Origin: CAVZVZ01 sp963778895
GTDB taxonomy: Bacteria > Actinomycetota > Acidimicrobiia > Acidimicrobiales > Acidimicrobilacustridaceae
Length of the DNA stretch: 64,000 bases
Assembly (NCBI GenBank): GCA_963778895.1
Contig: CAVZVZ010000002.1
Span: 496,001-560,000 of the forward strand
Direction: 5' to 3'
The stretch's first letter is position 1. Each line of letters opens with the position of its first letter. The position numbers and the translations under genes are program-made. Positions 1 to 9,819 of the stretch are shown piece by piece. The notes beneath the pieces are model-generated. The model was not told the origin of the DNA and did not search any database. It saw only the letters and a list, made by a program, of their open reading frames with translations.

Positions 1-486
1 CTGCAATGCGGGGATCTCGCCCGTCGTCGGAGGCCCCGCGAGATCGACCCGTCGATCTGGCGGCAGATCCTCGAGGTGAACCTCACCGGCGCGTTCCTCG
101 GAGCGCGCGCCGCGGCCCGGGTGATGGGCGAAGGAGGACGGCTGATCTTCACGGGCTCGGTCCTCGGCGAACGACCCCGGAAGGGACTGACGGCATACAG
201 CGCGTCGAAAGCCGGGTTGGTCGGCTTGGCCAAAGGGCTCGCGCTCGACTTGGCGCCGGCGGGCATCACCGTGAATGTCGTGGCCCCGGGCTGGTTCGAT
301 TCACCCTTGGCCGACGGTTGGAAGAAGAACGCGGAGGTCGCAGCGGCGATCACCGGGCACAGCGCGCAAGAGCGTTGGGGAGCACCTACCGACCTCGCGG
401 GGGCGTACCAATTCATCGCGTCCGATGCAGCCGCGTTCATCACCGGAACGGTGATCAATGTCGACGGCGGGTACCTCCTCGTATGA
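1..486 (+). CDS. Short-chain dehydrogenase/reductase, 5' end cut off by window edge
   Basis: C-terminal part of a classical NAD(P)-dependent SDR (Rossmann fold). The NAG motif (CNAGIS) is readable in frame 2 at bases 2-19. The rest is in frame 1 from about base 45, so one frame break lies between them. Frame 1 shows the VNLTG helix, the catalytic Tyr-Ser-Ala-Ser-Lys (YSASK), the APG-W loop and the typical C-terminal VDGGY. The cofactor-binding GxxxGxG segment is upstream of the window. The stop overlaps the next SDR start (ATGA), so the two are translationally coupled. Substrate unknown. Confidence 0.85.
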   Translation: MQCGDLARRRRPREIDPSIWRQILEVNLTGAFLGARAAARVMGEGGRLIFTGSVLGERPRKGLTAYSASKAGLVGLAKGLALDLAPAGITVNVVAPGWFDSPLADGWKKNAEVAAAITGHSAQERWGAPTDLAGAYQFIASDAAAFITGTVINVDGGYLLV

Positions 487-1235
487 CCGCGATCGACACG
501 CGCCGAGTGGTCGTAATCATGGGTGCGGGCGGCGCGCTGGGTGCCGCCGTATCCGCTCGACTCGCAAGTGAGCCGGCTACTGATCTGGTGCTGAGCGACG
601 TGAGTGAACCGTCACTCCAAGCGACGGTCGCCGGCCTCGCCGAACCCGGCGGGTCGGTCGAGACCGCGCTCGCGAACGTCAGCGAATTCGAGCAGGTGGC
701 ATCGGTGGTCGAGTTGGCCGTCGAGCGCTTTGGCCGCTTGGACGTACTGATCAGCAACGCCGGGGTGCTCTCGCCGAACGGCCGCATCCACAACCTCGCT
801 ACCGAGGACTGGGAACGGTCGTTTCGGGTCAACGTCCTGGGTGCCGTCAACGGCATCAAGGCCGCTGTCGCGGTGATGCGTCCCCAGCGGTCGGGCTCGA
901 TCGTGCTCACGGCGTCGGTGTCCGGACTGACGGCCTGGTCACATGCCGCGCCGTATTGCGCGACGAAAGCGGCGGTGATCCAACTCGCGAAGGTCGCCGC
1001 GGTGGAGTACGCGCGCGACGGCATTCGCGTGAACTGTGTCTGCCCGGGCACGTTTCGCTCGACCATCCACGACGATCTGCCGCCCGAAGCGCTCGACACG
1101 ATCGCGGCACGACACCCTCTCGGTCTCGGCGCGGCGGGCGATCTCGCGGGGGCTTACTCGTACCTCGCCGGTAGCGATTCGCGATGGACCACCGGGTCGG
1201 CGTTGGTCGTCGACGGCGGCTACTCAGCGCCTTGA
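483..1235 (+). CDS. SDR family oxidoreductase
   Basis: A 250-residue SDR. The start ATG overlaps the stop of the preceding SDR. Visible features are the dinucleotide-binding GAGGALG near residue 15, SNAG near residue 90, a catalytic Ser in TASVSG, the YCATK active-site pair, the CPGTF loop and the terminal VDGGYSAP. Length is normal for classical SDRs. It probably oxidises or reduces a hydroxyacyl or alcohol intermediate together with its upstream neighbour, but specificity cannot be read. Its 3' end overlaps the convergent TetR gene by 16 bp. Confidence 0.9.
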   Translation: MTAIDTRRVVVIMGAGGALGAAVSARLASEPATDLVLSDVSEPSLQATVAGLAEPGGSVETALANVSEFEQVASVVELAVERFGRLDVLISNAGVLSPNGRIHNLATEDWERSFRVNVLGAVNGIKAAVAVMRPQRSGSIVLTASVSGLTAWSHAAPYCATKAAVIQLAKVAAVEYARDGIRVNCVCPGTFRSTIHDDLPPEALDTIAARHPLGLGAAGDLAGAYSYLAGSDSRWTTGSALVVDGGYSAP

Positions 1236-1888
1236 TCGGGCTTGGTGTGCGCCGGGCTCTCGATGCCTCGCATGAAGATCTCGGCGAACGGCTTCGCGAC
1301 ATCGCGAGCCGACAGTCGGCCCCCCGCCTTCAGCCAGAGATACGTGTAGTTGTGCATGCCGAGCCAAGCTCGAGCCGTGAGCCAGGGGTCGAGGTCGCGG
1401 AACTCGCCCGACTCGACGCCGGCCCGGAGCACCGCCTCGACTCGTTGCTCGTACCGGCCCCGCCGATCGCGGAACTGCGCGGCCCGGTCGCCCGTGAGCG
1501 CGGGGAACTCGTGCAGGAACACCCAGACGTGATCCGGATAGCGATGGATGACGTCGAGCAGCTCCTCTCCGAGCATGGCCAACTGGGCCGAAGGGGAGCC
1601 ACCTGCCTCCGCCACGCGATCGGCGCCGAGCATGACTTCGTCCATCACCCGGTCGTGGATGGCGGCGAGCAGCGCTTCCTTGGAGCCGATGTAGTGATAG
1701 AGCGCACCCTTACCGAGATCGTTCGCCTCGCAGAGCTCGGTGATGCCGGTGGCGTGGTAGCCCCGCCTTGCGAACAGGGGCGCGGACGTGTCGATGATCG
1801 CCTCACGACGCGCCTGCCATTTCGGGCTGCGCCGAGAATCGTTGCTCGCGTCCGGTCGAGGCACAACGGCGACGCTAGCGGCCGTCAC
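1220..1888 (-). CDS. TetR/AcrR family regulator
   Basis: About 222 residues with an N-terminal TetR helix-turn-helix (ITELCEANDLGKGALYHYIG followed by SKEALL) and a helical ligand-binding C-terminal domain. The open frame extends to 1918, but that would run into the divergent ligase gene. I prefer the GTG at 1888, which has GAGGAG 11 nt upstream. It faces the acyl-CoA ligase across a shared promoter, the usual arrangement for a local repressor responding to an acyl-CoA or the ligase substrate. That role is inferred. Confidence 0.85.
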   Translation of the reverse strand: MTAASVAVVPRPDASNDSRRSPKWQARREAIIDTSAPLFARRGYHATGITELCEANDLGKGALYHYIGSKEALLAAIHDRVMDEVMLGADRVAEAGGSPSAQLAMLGEELLDVIHRYPDHVWVFLHEFPALTGDRAAQFRDRRGRYEQRVEAVLRAGVESGEFRDLDPWLTARAWLGMHNYTYLWLKAGGRLSARDVAKPFAEIFMRGIESPAHTKPDQGAE

Positions 1889-1905
1889 CAGGGAGGGTGC
1901 TCCTC

Positions 1906-3464
1906 GTGAATCCCGCACCGACGATGCCTACCTCCTCTGGCGACCCGGCGGACATGAACTGGTTCGCGGTGCTCGCCCACCACGCGACCCGCACGCCGGA
2001 CAAGGCGATGACGATCTTCAACGGCGAGACGACCACCTACGGGCAGATGGCCACGCGGGCGGCCGCTTTGGCCGATGGGCTGGCCGAGCGCGGCGTCGGT
2101 CGCGGTCAGGTCGTCGGACTTCTCTCGTACAACTGCCCCGAGTTCCTGGAGACGCTCTTCGCCGCGAACTTCCTCGGCGCTATCGCCATGCCGATCAACT
2201 GGCGCCTGGCCCCGCCGGAGGTGAGGTACATCCTCGAGCACTCCGAAGCTCGCGCGTTGGTGTGCGACGAGTCGCTCGTCGAGCTGGGGAACGAAGCGAC
2301 GAAGGGCCTCGAGGCGACGCTCGTGCGGGCCTGCGTTTCGCCGCGCGCTCCGCGGAATGGACGACGCTCGCCGATCTGCGCTCGAGCGACAGCACGCGGG
2401 TGCAAGTCGCGGCGGCGGCCGACGACGTCCACCGCTTGATGTATACGTCGGGCACGACGGGGCGCCCCAAGGGCGTGATGATCACTCACGCCAACCTGGC
2501 GTGGAAGAACCTCGCGCACATCGTCGAGTTCGGCTTCACGAGCGGCGATCTCGGACTGGCCTGCGGGCCCCTGTACCACGTCGGTGCGCTCGACCTCACG
2601 ACGACGTCGCTGATCGCCGCGGGGGCGACGACGATCATCCATCGGGCCTTCGAAGCGGCCGACGTCGTCGACGAGCTCGAGCGCTCGCGGGTGACCACCG
2701 TGTGGCTGGCGCCCGCGATGGTCAACGCGATCATGGCGCTGCCCGACATCGATCAGCGTGACCTGTCGTCGGTGCGAGTGATCATCAACGGCGGCGAGAA
2801 GATGCCCATCCCGCTCATCGAGCGGATCCAGCGCACCTTTCCCTCGGCGTGGTTCGCCGATGCGTACGGCCTCACCGAGACCGTTTCCGGCGACACCTTC
2901 CTCGATCGGGAGAGCATCGTCACCAAGCTCGGGAGCGTCGGCCGTCCGTGCCTGTACCTCGAGCTCGACATCTGGAACGAAGAGGGCAGCTCGGTGCCGG
3001 CGGGGGAGCGGGGCGAGATCGTCATGCGCGGCCCCAAGGTCTTCAGGGGGTACTGGCGCGACCCGGACGCGACCGCTGCCGCGTTCGACGGTGGCTGGTT
3101 CCACACCGGCGACATCGGTGTGCGCGACGACGACGGCTATCTGTTCATCGTCGATCGACTCAAGGACATGATCGTCTCGGGCGGCGAGAACATCGCCGGA
3201 TCCGAGGTCGAACGCGTGCTCTACGAACACCCTTCGGTCCTCGAGGTGGCCGTGGTGGCCCGCTCCGACGAGCGATGGGGTGAAGTCCCCGTGGCATTCG
3301 TCGTGCTTCGCCCGGACATGATCGTGACGGCCGACGAGCTCATCGAGCACTGCCGCGGTCAGCTCGCCCGCTACAAGGTACCGAAGGACATCACGTTCCT
3401 CGACGCGCTACCGCGCAACCCGTCCGGCAAGGTTCTCAAGCGCGACCTCCGCGACGGGGCGTGA
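1906..3464 (+). CDS. AMP-dependent acyl-CoA synthetase (frame break near 2335)
   Basis: ANL-superfamily ligase activating a carboxylic acid to its CoA thioester via an acyl-adenylate. The N-terminal part (FNGETTTYG, MPINWRLAP) is in frame 1 and the rest in frame 3. The switch lies around 2325-2345 and fits a single missing base. The C-terminal part has the P-loop YTSGTTGRPKG (about residue 180), YGLTE, GGWFHTGDIG and the terminal catalytic-Lys region PRNPSGKVLKR. Start candidates are GTG 1897, GTG 1906 and ATG 1924; 1906 follows GGGAGGG (1891-1897). Divergent from a TetR gene. Substrate class unknown, fatty or alicyclic acid plausible. Confidence 0.88.
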
Positions 3465-3468
3465 GCCG

Positions 3469-4062
3469 CTACGGCCCCGCCGGCGTGGGCTCGTAGCGCT
3501 GGAGCAAGTCCTCCATCAACGCGAGCGCCTGTTTGTGCCCGGTAGTGAGGCCGAGCTCACGTTCGAGGGTGAGGGTCACCGTGAGTCCGGTCATGAGTAC
3601 CGCAACCGCATCCGGGGTGACGACGGAGGCGTCGATGCCGTGGTCGTCGAGGACCTTCCGAAGCGTCCGCACCTGGAGCTTGCGGAAGCGTCGGCCGTAG
3701 TCGGCGATCTCGGATCGCACGGCGGTGCGGTGCCGTGACAGCGCGCTGAATTCCATCAGCAGTACACCGCCGCGTTGCTCCTTGCTCAGCTGCCAGAGCG
3801 CGCGGAGCGGTTGTTCCGATTCAGCCGCTCGGGTCAGCCGCTCCATGTTCCGCTCCGCGCCGCGCCGGAAAAGTGCGACGAATAGGTCGTCCATCGACGG
3901 GAAGTAGTAATGGACGAGCGCAGGCTTCACGCTCGCGGCGGCGGCGACTCGACGCGAGCTGACGGCGGCGTAGCCCTGTTCGACCATGAGTTGTTCCGCG
4001 GCGTCGAGGAGCAACCCGCGTGTCTTGGAGCTCTCCTTGCCGATCCTCCGGGTCACTGCCAT
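3469..4062 (-). CDS. TetR/AcrR family regulator
   Basis: About 197 residues from ATG 4062, which has AGAGGA a few bases upstream. The open frame runs on to 4212, but its first 50 residues are compositionally non-coding. The helix-turn-helix is clear (SSRRVAAAASVKPALVHYYF). The C-terminal domain is all-helical, as in ligand-responsive TetR repressors. It is divergent from the P450 gene, with about 140 bp between the starts, so it likely controls that P450. I found no convincing palindrome in that interval. Confidence 0.85.
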   Translation of the reverse strand: MAVTRRIGKESSKTRGLLLDAAEQLMVEQGYAAVSSRRVAAAASVKPALVHYYFPSMDDLFVALFRRGAERNMERLTRAAESEQPLRALWQLSKEQRGGVLLMEFSALSRHRTAVRSEIADYGRRFRKLQVRTLRKVLDDHGIDASVVTPDAVAVLMTGLTVTLTLERELGLTTGHKQALALMEDLLQRYEPTPAGP

Positions 4063-4202
4063 GCCTCGTCCTCTTGCCGTACCGACCCCGAGGGGCGCGG
4101 GCATTGTCGCATGGTTGCCGGGCAGGCCGGGAAAGGCGCAACTACCATGCTGAACACCTGCCCAACTTCTTGTCGACCGGGTCCGAAGCGGACGAGGTGG
4201 CC

Positions 4203-5402
4203 ATGACGACAACCAGCGAAGCCGCGGTCTACTACGACCCCTACGACGTCGACATCAACGCCGACCCGTACCCGACCTACCGGAGGCTGCGCGACGAGGC
4301 GCCGATCTACTACAACGACCGCTTCGACGTGTGGGCGCTGTCGCGGCATGCCGACGTCGACGAGGCGCTCGTGAACTGGCAAACGTTCTCCAATTGCCGC
4401 AGCGACATCCTCGACATCCTCCAGGCCGACGTCGAGCTCCCCTCCGGCATCGTGATGTTCGAGGATCCTCCGCTCCACACGATGCATCGCGGGCTGATGT
4501 CCCGCGTGTTCACGCCGAAGCGGATGGCTGCCCTCGAGGACCAAGTGCGCGAGTTCTGCGCAAGCTGCCTCGACCCGCTCGTCGGCACCGACGGATTCGA
4601 CATCGTCACCGCGCTCGGCGAGGTGATGCCGATGCGCGTCATCGGCATGTTGCTCGGCATCCCTGAATCCGACCAGACGGCTGTGCGCGAGAAGTCCGAC
4701 GCCTTCTTGCGAACGGAAGCCGGCGCGCCCATGGCCGTTCGCGAGGACGCCATCGCCAACGGCGACATCTACGCGGAGTACATCGAGTGGCGCGCTCAGC
4801 ACCCGTCCGACGATCTCATGACGGCGCTGTTGAACGCCGAGTTCGAGGACGAGACCGGCACGACGCGAAGGCTCACCCGACCCGAGGTGCTCACCTATAC
4901 CCAGGTGTTGGCCGGTGCGGGCGGCGAGACGACCGGGCGCCTGATCGGGTGGTTGGTCAAGGTGCTCGCAGAACACCCGGATCAACGACGGGAGCTGGTG
5001 GCCGATCGATCGCTGATCCCGAACGCGATCGACGAGACCCTTCGCTTCGAGCCGACCGGGCCGCACCTCGCGCGGTACGTCATGCAGGACGTCGAGTACC
5101 ACGGCACGACGGTGCCGAAGGGCAGCGCCATGCTGTTGCTGGTCGGTTCGGCCAACCGCGACGAGCGGCGCTACGAAGATCCCGACGTCTTCGACATCCG
5201 TCGCGATCAGGGGCCGCACCTCACCTTCGGCTACGGCTTGCACTACTGCCTCGGGGCCAACCTGGCTCGACTCGAGGGCCGGGTCGCCCTCGACGAGATG
5301 CTCACCCGATTCCCGGACTGGGACGTCGACCTCACCGAGGCGAGGCTGGCGCCCACGTCGACGGTCCGGGGTTGGCAGAACCTGCCGGTCGTGCTTCCGT
5401 GA
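4203..5402 (+). CDS. Cytochrome P450 (copy 1 of 3)
   Basis: A 399-residue soluble bacterial P450, intact. It shows the I-helix oxygen-activation motif AGAGGETTGR near residue 237, the K-helix ETLR near 278 and the haem-binding FGYGLHYCLG with Cys349 as the iron ligand. The GAGG ribosome site is about 6 nt before the ATG. Length and many segments are shared with the P450s at 35561 and 62462 (N-terminal YYDPYD...DPYP, EDETGTTRRLT). It hydroxylates a hydrophobic substrate, which is unknown. No dedicated ferredoxin gene is adjacent. In the I-helix this copy has GGETTGR where the other two have GNETTTR. Confidence 0.95.
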   Translation: MTTTSEAAVYYDPYDVDINADPYPTYRRLRDEAPIYYNDRFDVWALSRHADVDEALVNWQTFSNCRSDILDILQADVELPSGIVMFEDPPLHTMHRGLMSRVFTPKRMAALEDQVREFCASCLDPLVGTDGFDIVTALGEVMPMRVIGMLLGIPESDQTAVREKSDAFLRTEAGAPMAVREDAIANGDIYAEYIEWRAQHPSDDLMTALLNAEFEDETGTTRRLTRPEVLTYTQVLAGAGGETTGRLIGWLVKVLAEHPDQRRELVADRSLIPNAIDETLRFEPTGPHLARYVMQDVEYHGTTVPKGSAMLLLVGSANRDERRYEDPDVFDIRRDQGPHLTFGYGLHYCLGANLARLEGRVALDEMLTRFPDWDVDLTEARLAPTSTVRGWQNLPVVLP

Positions 5403-5467
5403 CCGTCCTCGCTGCTCAACGGCACAATTCGACCTTCTCAGGGAACGGAAGCTACGTTACTGCTCGT

Positions 5468-5484
5468 TGAGAAGCAGGTTCTCA
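5468..5484. promoter_or_regulatory. Palindromic operator candidate, AGAAn5TTCT type
   Basis: TGAGAAGCAGGTTCTCA has perfect 6-bp arms with a 5-nt spacer, 26 bp upstream of the LLM oxidoreductase start. Closely similar palindromes occur at 18246, 28722 and 56718, so a common TetR-type repressor is inferred. Confidence 0.6.
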
Positions 5485-5510
5485 CCGAGCAGACACGGGA
5501 CGCGAGCACG

Positions 5511-6464
5511 ATGCGCATCGGCGTGATGATCGGTCCGGAGCGCGGCCGATACGCGAGCAAGGTCGAGCGACTTCGTCGTGACGCCCGTTGGGCCGAGCAA
5601 GCCGGACTCTCGTCGATCTGGATCCCCCAGATCCCCGACGAGTTCGATGCGCTCACCGCCGCGACGATCATCGGCGCCGAGACGTCCTCCATCGAGATCG
5701 GCACGGCTGTCGTGCCCGTGCAGCCGAGGCACCCGATCGCGCTCGCCCAACAGGCGCTCTCGGTCCAGGCCGTGTGCGAGGGGCGCCTCGCGCTCGGTCT
5801 CGGTGTGTCACACCACTGGATCATCGACGAGATGCTCGGGCTTCCCTACGAGCGGCCCGCCGCGACGATGCAGGCGTACCTCGATGTGCTCGACCCCGCC
5901 CTGGCCGGCCCGGGCACCGTCGACGTCGAGAACGACTTCTTCCGCGTGCACAACCCGCTCGACGTCACCGACGTCGAGCCGACTCCGCTACTCCTCGCAG
6001 CTCTCGGCCCCAAGATGCTGGAGCTGGCGGGCGCGCGGACCGACGGCACCATCCTGTGGCTCGCTGACGAGCGGGCCATCGCCGGCCATGTCGCGCCGAC
6101 GATCACCGCGGCGGCCGAGCGGGCCGGGCGGTCGGCCCCACGGATCGTCGCCGGTGTGCCGGTGTGCCTGTGCCGCGACGACGAGGTCGACGCCGCGGTC
6201 GAGCGCACCAACCGGATCCTCTCCGAGGCCGAGGTGTCGCCCAACTACCAGCGGCTCCTCGACCTGGGTGACGCCACCAACGTCGGCGACATCCTGGCTG
6301 CGGGCAACGAGTCGGCCGTCGAGAAGCGACTCCGCTCCTTCGCTGACGCCGGCGTCACCGACCTGTCGGTTCGCGTCGTTCCCCTGGGCAACGACCGAGA
6401 CGAGCTCCTGTCGTCGATGCAGCGAACGCGTGAGTACCTTGCCTCGCTGACCGGCACACTCTGA
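5511..6464 (+). CDS. LLM class flavin/F420-dependent oxidoreductase
   Basis: A 317-residue luciferase-like monooxygenase-fold (TIM barrel) protein starting MRIGVMIGPERG. It has the conserved blocks EIGTAVVPVQPRHPIALAQQ, GRLALGLGVSH and the C-terminal regulatory helix. The absence of obvious FMN-monooxygenase inserts and the family style point to an F420-dependent oxidoreductase, but cofactor choice cannot be proven here. The gene is intact. It follows the P450 after 108 bp and carries its own palindromic operator candidate, so it is probably regulated separately. Confidence 0.88.
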   Translation: MRIGVMIGPERGRYASKVERLRRDARWAEQAGLSSIWIPQIPDEFDALTAATIIGAETSSIEIGTAVVPVQPRHPIALAQQALSVQAVCEGRLALGLGVSHHWIIDEMLGLPYERPAATMQAYLDVLDPALAGPGTVDVENDFFRVHNPLDVTDVEPTPLLLAALGPKMLELAGARTDGTILWLADERAIAGHVAPTITAAAERAGRSAPRIVAGVPVCLCRDDEVDAAVERTNRILSEAEVSPNYQRLLDLGDATNVGDILAAGNESAVEKRLRSFADAGVTDLSVRVVPLGNDRDELLSSMQRTREYLASLTGTL

Positions 6465-6515
6465 CGGTCGGCCCCCGACCTCCAGCGCCCTGACAATTCG
6501 TGATTCCGAGGAGCC

Positions 6516-7643
6516 ATGGACTTCGAACTCGACGATGAGGAGCTCGAACTGCGACGGGTGATCCGCGACCTGGTCGATCGCGACTGCCCGCCATCGCTGG
6601 TGCGTTCCGTGGCCGAAGGCCGAGACGAGGCTCGCGACGACACCGAAGCGCTGTGGAAGACGATCGTGGGCATGGAGCTCCCAGGTCTCACGGTGCCCAC
6701 CGCCAGCGGGGGGAGCGGCGCCGGTGCCGTCCAGCTCGCCATCGTCCTCGAGGAGCTCGGTCGAGGCGCCGATCCCACGCCATTCCTCGCGACGACCAGT
6801 CAGTACGTGCCGATGGTCCGCGACGCGTTCGGCGACGCGCAGCCCGGATTGCTCGAAGCGGTCTGTCGGGGCGGAACCGGGGCGGTGGCCTTCGCCGACG
6901 GCGACATCCAGGCCGAGTCGGCCGGTGACGGCTGGCGGCTGTCCGGCACCGCACACCATGTGATGGACGCCGACCGAGCTGACGAGATCGCGGTCGTCGC
7001 GCGCCTGCGCGATGGTGCCGCCGACGCTCTAGGCGTCTTCGTCATCCCGGCCACCGACCTGTCGACGACGCGTACGCCGTCCTTCGACGCGACGATGCCT
7101 GTCGGTGTCATCGAGCTGGCCGACGTGACGGTGTCCGCCGAGCGTGCCGCCGTGGGATCCGACGTTCGCGCCGCTGTCGAGCGCGCGCGTCAAGAAGCGG
7201 TCACCGGGCTGGCCGCCGTCACGGTCGGCGCGTGTCAACGGATCTTGGAGCTCGTGCTCGACCACGTGAAGTCGCGCAAGCAGTTCGGCGTGCCGATCGG
7301 GTCGTTCCAGGCGGTGAAGCACCTCGCCGTCGACATGTACGTCGCCATCCAACGGGCGCGGGTCCTCGTCCAGTTCGCCGGTCTGACGATCGCCGAGGAC
7401 GACGAACGCCGGGCGATGGCGGCCTCGATGGCCAAGTCGGCGGCGGGCGATGCCCAGCGCCTCGTCAGTCGAGACGGGATCCAGCTCTTCGGTGGCCTCG
7501 GCTACACGTGGGAGAACGACCTCCAGCTCTTCGTGCGACGCGCCAAGGCCGGTGAGCTGCTCTTGGGCACGAGCGTCGAGCACCGAGCCGTGGTGGCGCG
7601 GGCCGCGCTCCGGCGGAACGCTCCCGAGGAGGCGCGGGCATGA
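6516..7643 (+). CDS. Acyl-CoA dehydrogenase, small/partner subunit type
   Basis: A 375-residue FAD-dependent acyl-CoA dehydrogenase. It has the N-terminal helical domain, a beta domain and the C-terminal helical domain with the FAD-contact motif RKQFGVPIGSFQAVKH and FGGLGYTWENDLQ. Its stop overlaps the start of the next ACAD gene (ATGA). Adjacent, coupled ACAD genes of unequal type are characteristic of the alpha2beta2 heteromeric enzymes known from actinobacterial steroid side-chain degradation (FadE26/27, FadE28/29 style). The assignment to that class is inferred from the pairing. Confidence 0.9.
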   Translation: MDFELDDEELELRRVIRDLVDRDCPPSLVRSVAEGRDEARDDTEALWKTIVGMELPGLTVPTASGGSGAGAVQLAIVLEELGRGADPTPFLATTSQYVPMVRDAFGDAQPGLLEAVCRGGTGAVAFADGDIQAESAGDGWRLSGTAHHVMDADRADEIAVVARLRDGAADALGVFVIPATDLSTTRTPSFDATMPVGVIELADVTVSAERAAVGSDVRAAVERARQEAVTGLAAVTVGACQRILELVLDHVKSRKQFGVPIGSFQAVKHLAVDMYVAIQRARVLVQFAGLTIAEDDERRAMAASMAKSAAGDAQRLVSRDGIQLFGGLGYTWENDLQLFVRRAKAGELLLGTSVEHRAVVARAALRRNAPEEARA

Positions 7644-8837
7644 GGCTCAGCTTCGACGAGTCGACCCAGGCGTTCCGCGAGGAGTTCTCGACCTGGCTCG
7701 ACGAGAACGTCCCGGACCCGTCCGAGACCGCGGAGCGTTCCGCTTCGAGCGCCCACATCCCCGAGTGGGCCCGCCGGTGGCAGCGCAAGATGTTCGACGC
7801 CGGCTGGTTGGTGCCCGGCAACCCGCCCGAGTACGGAGGCCGCAACGCCTCGCTGATCGAGCAGTTCGTGCACCTCGAGGAACTGAGCCGGCGAAGGATC
7901 GACACGAGCTTCAACCCGCAGGGTCTCGGCATCGTCGTCCCGTCGATCCTGTCGTTCGGCACCGAGGAGCAGAAGCGGCAGTGGGCCGTTCCCATCCTGC
8001 GAGCCGAGATCACCGCCGCCCTCGGCATGAGCGAGCCCGACGCCGGCTCGCGATCTCGCCGTCGCTGCGCACCCGGGCCGAGCTCGACGGCGAACGGTTC
8101 ATCGTCAACGGCCAGAAGGTCTGGACCTCGGGCGCGCACGACGCTGACGTGATCCTCACGTTCGTCCGCACCGACCCCGACGTGCCCAAGCACAAGGGCA
8201 TCAGCGTGCTGATGATCCCGACCGACACGCCGGGCCTGACCCGGCGCCCGTTCGGATCGATCCTGTCGCCCGACGAGCTCGACTTCAACGAGGTGTTCTT
8301 CGACGACGTCGAGGTGCCGGCCGAGAACCTGATCGGTGAGCTGAACAACGGATGGCGCGTGGCGACCGGTTCACTCGGCCACGAGCGGGCCATGCTGTGG
8401 CTCAGCTACGCCGAACGCCTCGACGACATCGTCGAGCACGGGGGCGACGCGCTGCGTGAACACGGCACTGACCGACGACGCGCTGGTGCTCGACTGGTAC
8501 GGCACGCTCGTCATCGACGCGCAGGCCCTGCGCCTGCTCGGCTACCGGACCCTCGCGCAAGGCGCGACAGGGTGAGGAAGCGGCCGAGCAGTCGATCCTG
8601 AAGCTGTTCGGCTCCGAGGCGATCCAAGAGGCCGACATCTGCATGCTCGAGGCGCTCGGTCCCGACGCGCTCGACACCACCAAGCGCAGCGCCCCGACCC
8701 AACCCCTGCACGACGACATCTTCACCGTCGGCTGGTTCGACCTCTACCTGCGCAGCTTCGCGGGCACGATCGCCGGTGGCACCTCGCAGATCCAGCGCAA
8801 CATCATCGCCGAGCACGTGCTCGGCCTCCCGCGCTGA
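7640..8837 (+). CDS. Acyl-CoA dehydrogenase, partner of 6516 gene (three frame breaks)
   Basis: Full ACAD sequence spread over three frames: residues to MSEPDAGS in frame 2 (to about 8045), VNGQKVWTSGAHDADV to GSLGHERAMLW in frame 1 (to about 8455), a stretch ALVLDWYGTLVIDAQALRL in frame 2, and a C-terminal part with AGGTSQIQRNIIAEH in frame 3 (from about 8570). Every conserved ACAD block is present and in order, so I read this as one intact gene disturbed by sequence indels. It likely forms the heteromeric partner of the upstream gene. If the breaks were real, it would be a pseudogene. Confidence 0.8.
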
Positions 8838-8864
8838 GGCTTCGGCTCTTCGCCGCGGGCGCGC

Positions 8865-9819
8865 CTACAGCGGAACCAGCGGGGGTACCTGTCGGGTCCT
8901 CAGCAAGTCCGTACCCATCGCCCGCGTCAACGACCGCGCGTCGCCGAGAAGGCCGTCGAGCACGAGGACCCGCCGCACGTAGCGGTGCAGCGGGTGCTCG
9001 GCGGTGAACCCGATGCCGGCGAGGACCTGTTGGGCGTGTCGGGCAACGGTCTGCGCGTTCCGCCCCGCGATGGCCTTGGCCGCCGCTGCCGCGAGCGTCG
9101 AACCGTCCTCCCACGCGGCTCGGGTCGCGGCGTCCGCGCTCTCGACCGCGACGAGTGCGTCGGCGAGCCGGTGGCGCACTGCCTGGAAACGCGCGATGGG
9201 CTGGCCGAACTGGATCCGCTCGACGGCATGGACGCGTGCGAGCTCGAGCATGGCCCGCGACGCACCGACGAGCTCGTGGGCGATGGCCAGCTGACCCACG
9301 GCAACCGCAGCAGGCCACGTTCCTTTGGTCGCCGGCGCCGCATCGGCGGCGGGCACGGACGCGGCGGTCACCGTCGACCAAGCCGAGGGCGGGATCGAGT
9401 CCGCGGATCGTGCGCAAGGTCAGGTCCTCCGTCGCGACCGCGACGCAGCTGTGGTCGTAGGCGACGAGGGCGACCGGTGCGTGCTGGAGAGCGAGCGTGC
9501 CGAGGCCGCGCACCTCGACACCGTCGGCCGTCGACCGGCCGGGCACGGAGGTGCGACCCATAGGCGGGAGGACGACGGCGACGTCGATCGAGACCTCGCC
9601 GCCGAGCGCGTTCGCCAGCACGGCCTCGAGCGCGGACGAGGTCGCGCCGGCCCGGCCCTGCGACTCGAACAGCAAAGAGATGGCGGTCGGTGCATCGACT
9701 GCGAGCGCGTCGTGCCAGCCGACGTCGCGCAGCACGGCGTCGAGCGCGGCACCGGTGGCACCTGCCGTCGCTCGGGTGAGCACCTGCGCGAGCAGCTCTC
9801 GCTCGGAGCCCACGATCAT
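8865..9819 (-). CDS. Acyl-CoA dehydrogenase, small subunit type (frame break near 9375)
   Basis: About 317 residues starting MIVGSERELLAQ at 9819. The N-terminal half and the C-terminal half (ERIQFGQPIARFQAVRH, AGIGFTAEHPLHRYVRR) are in different frames, joined near 9375. The protein is short for an ACAD and has a degenerate N-terminal domain, as seen for the non-catalytic-type subunits of heteromeric FadE enzymes. The start overlaps the stop of the upstream ACAD gene (ATGA). Last gene of the leftward operon beginning at 12512. Confidence 0.82.
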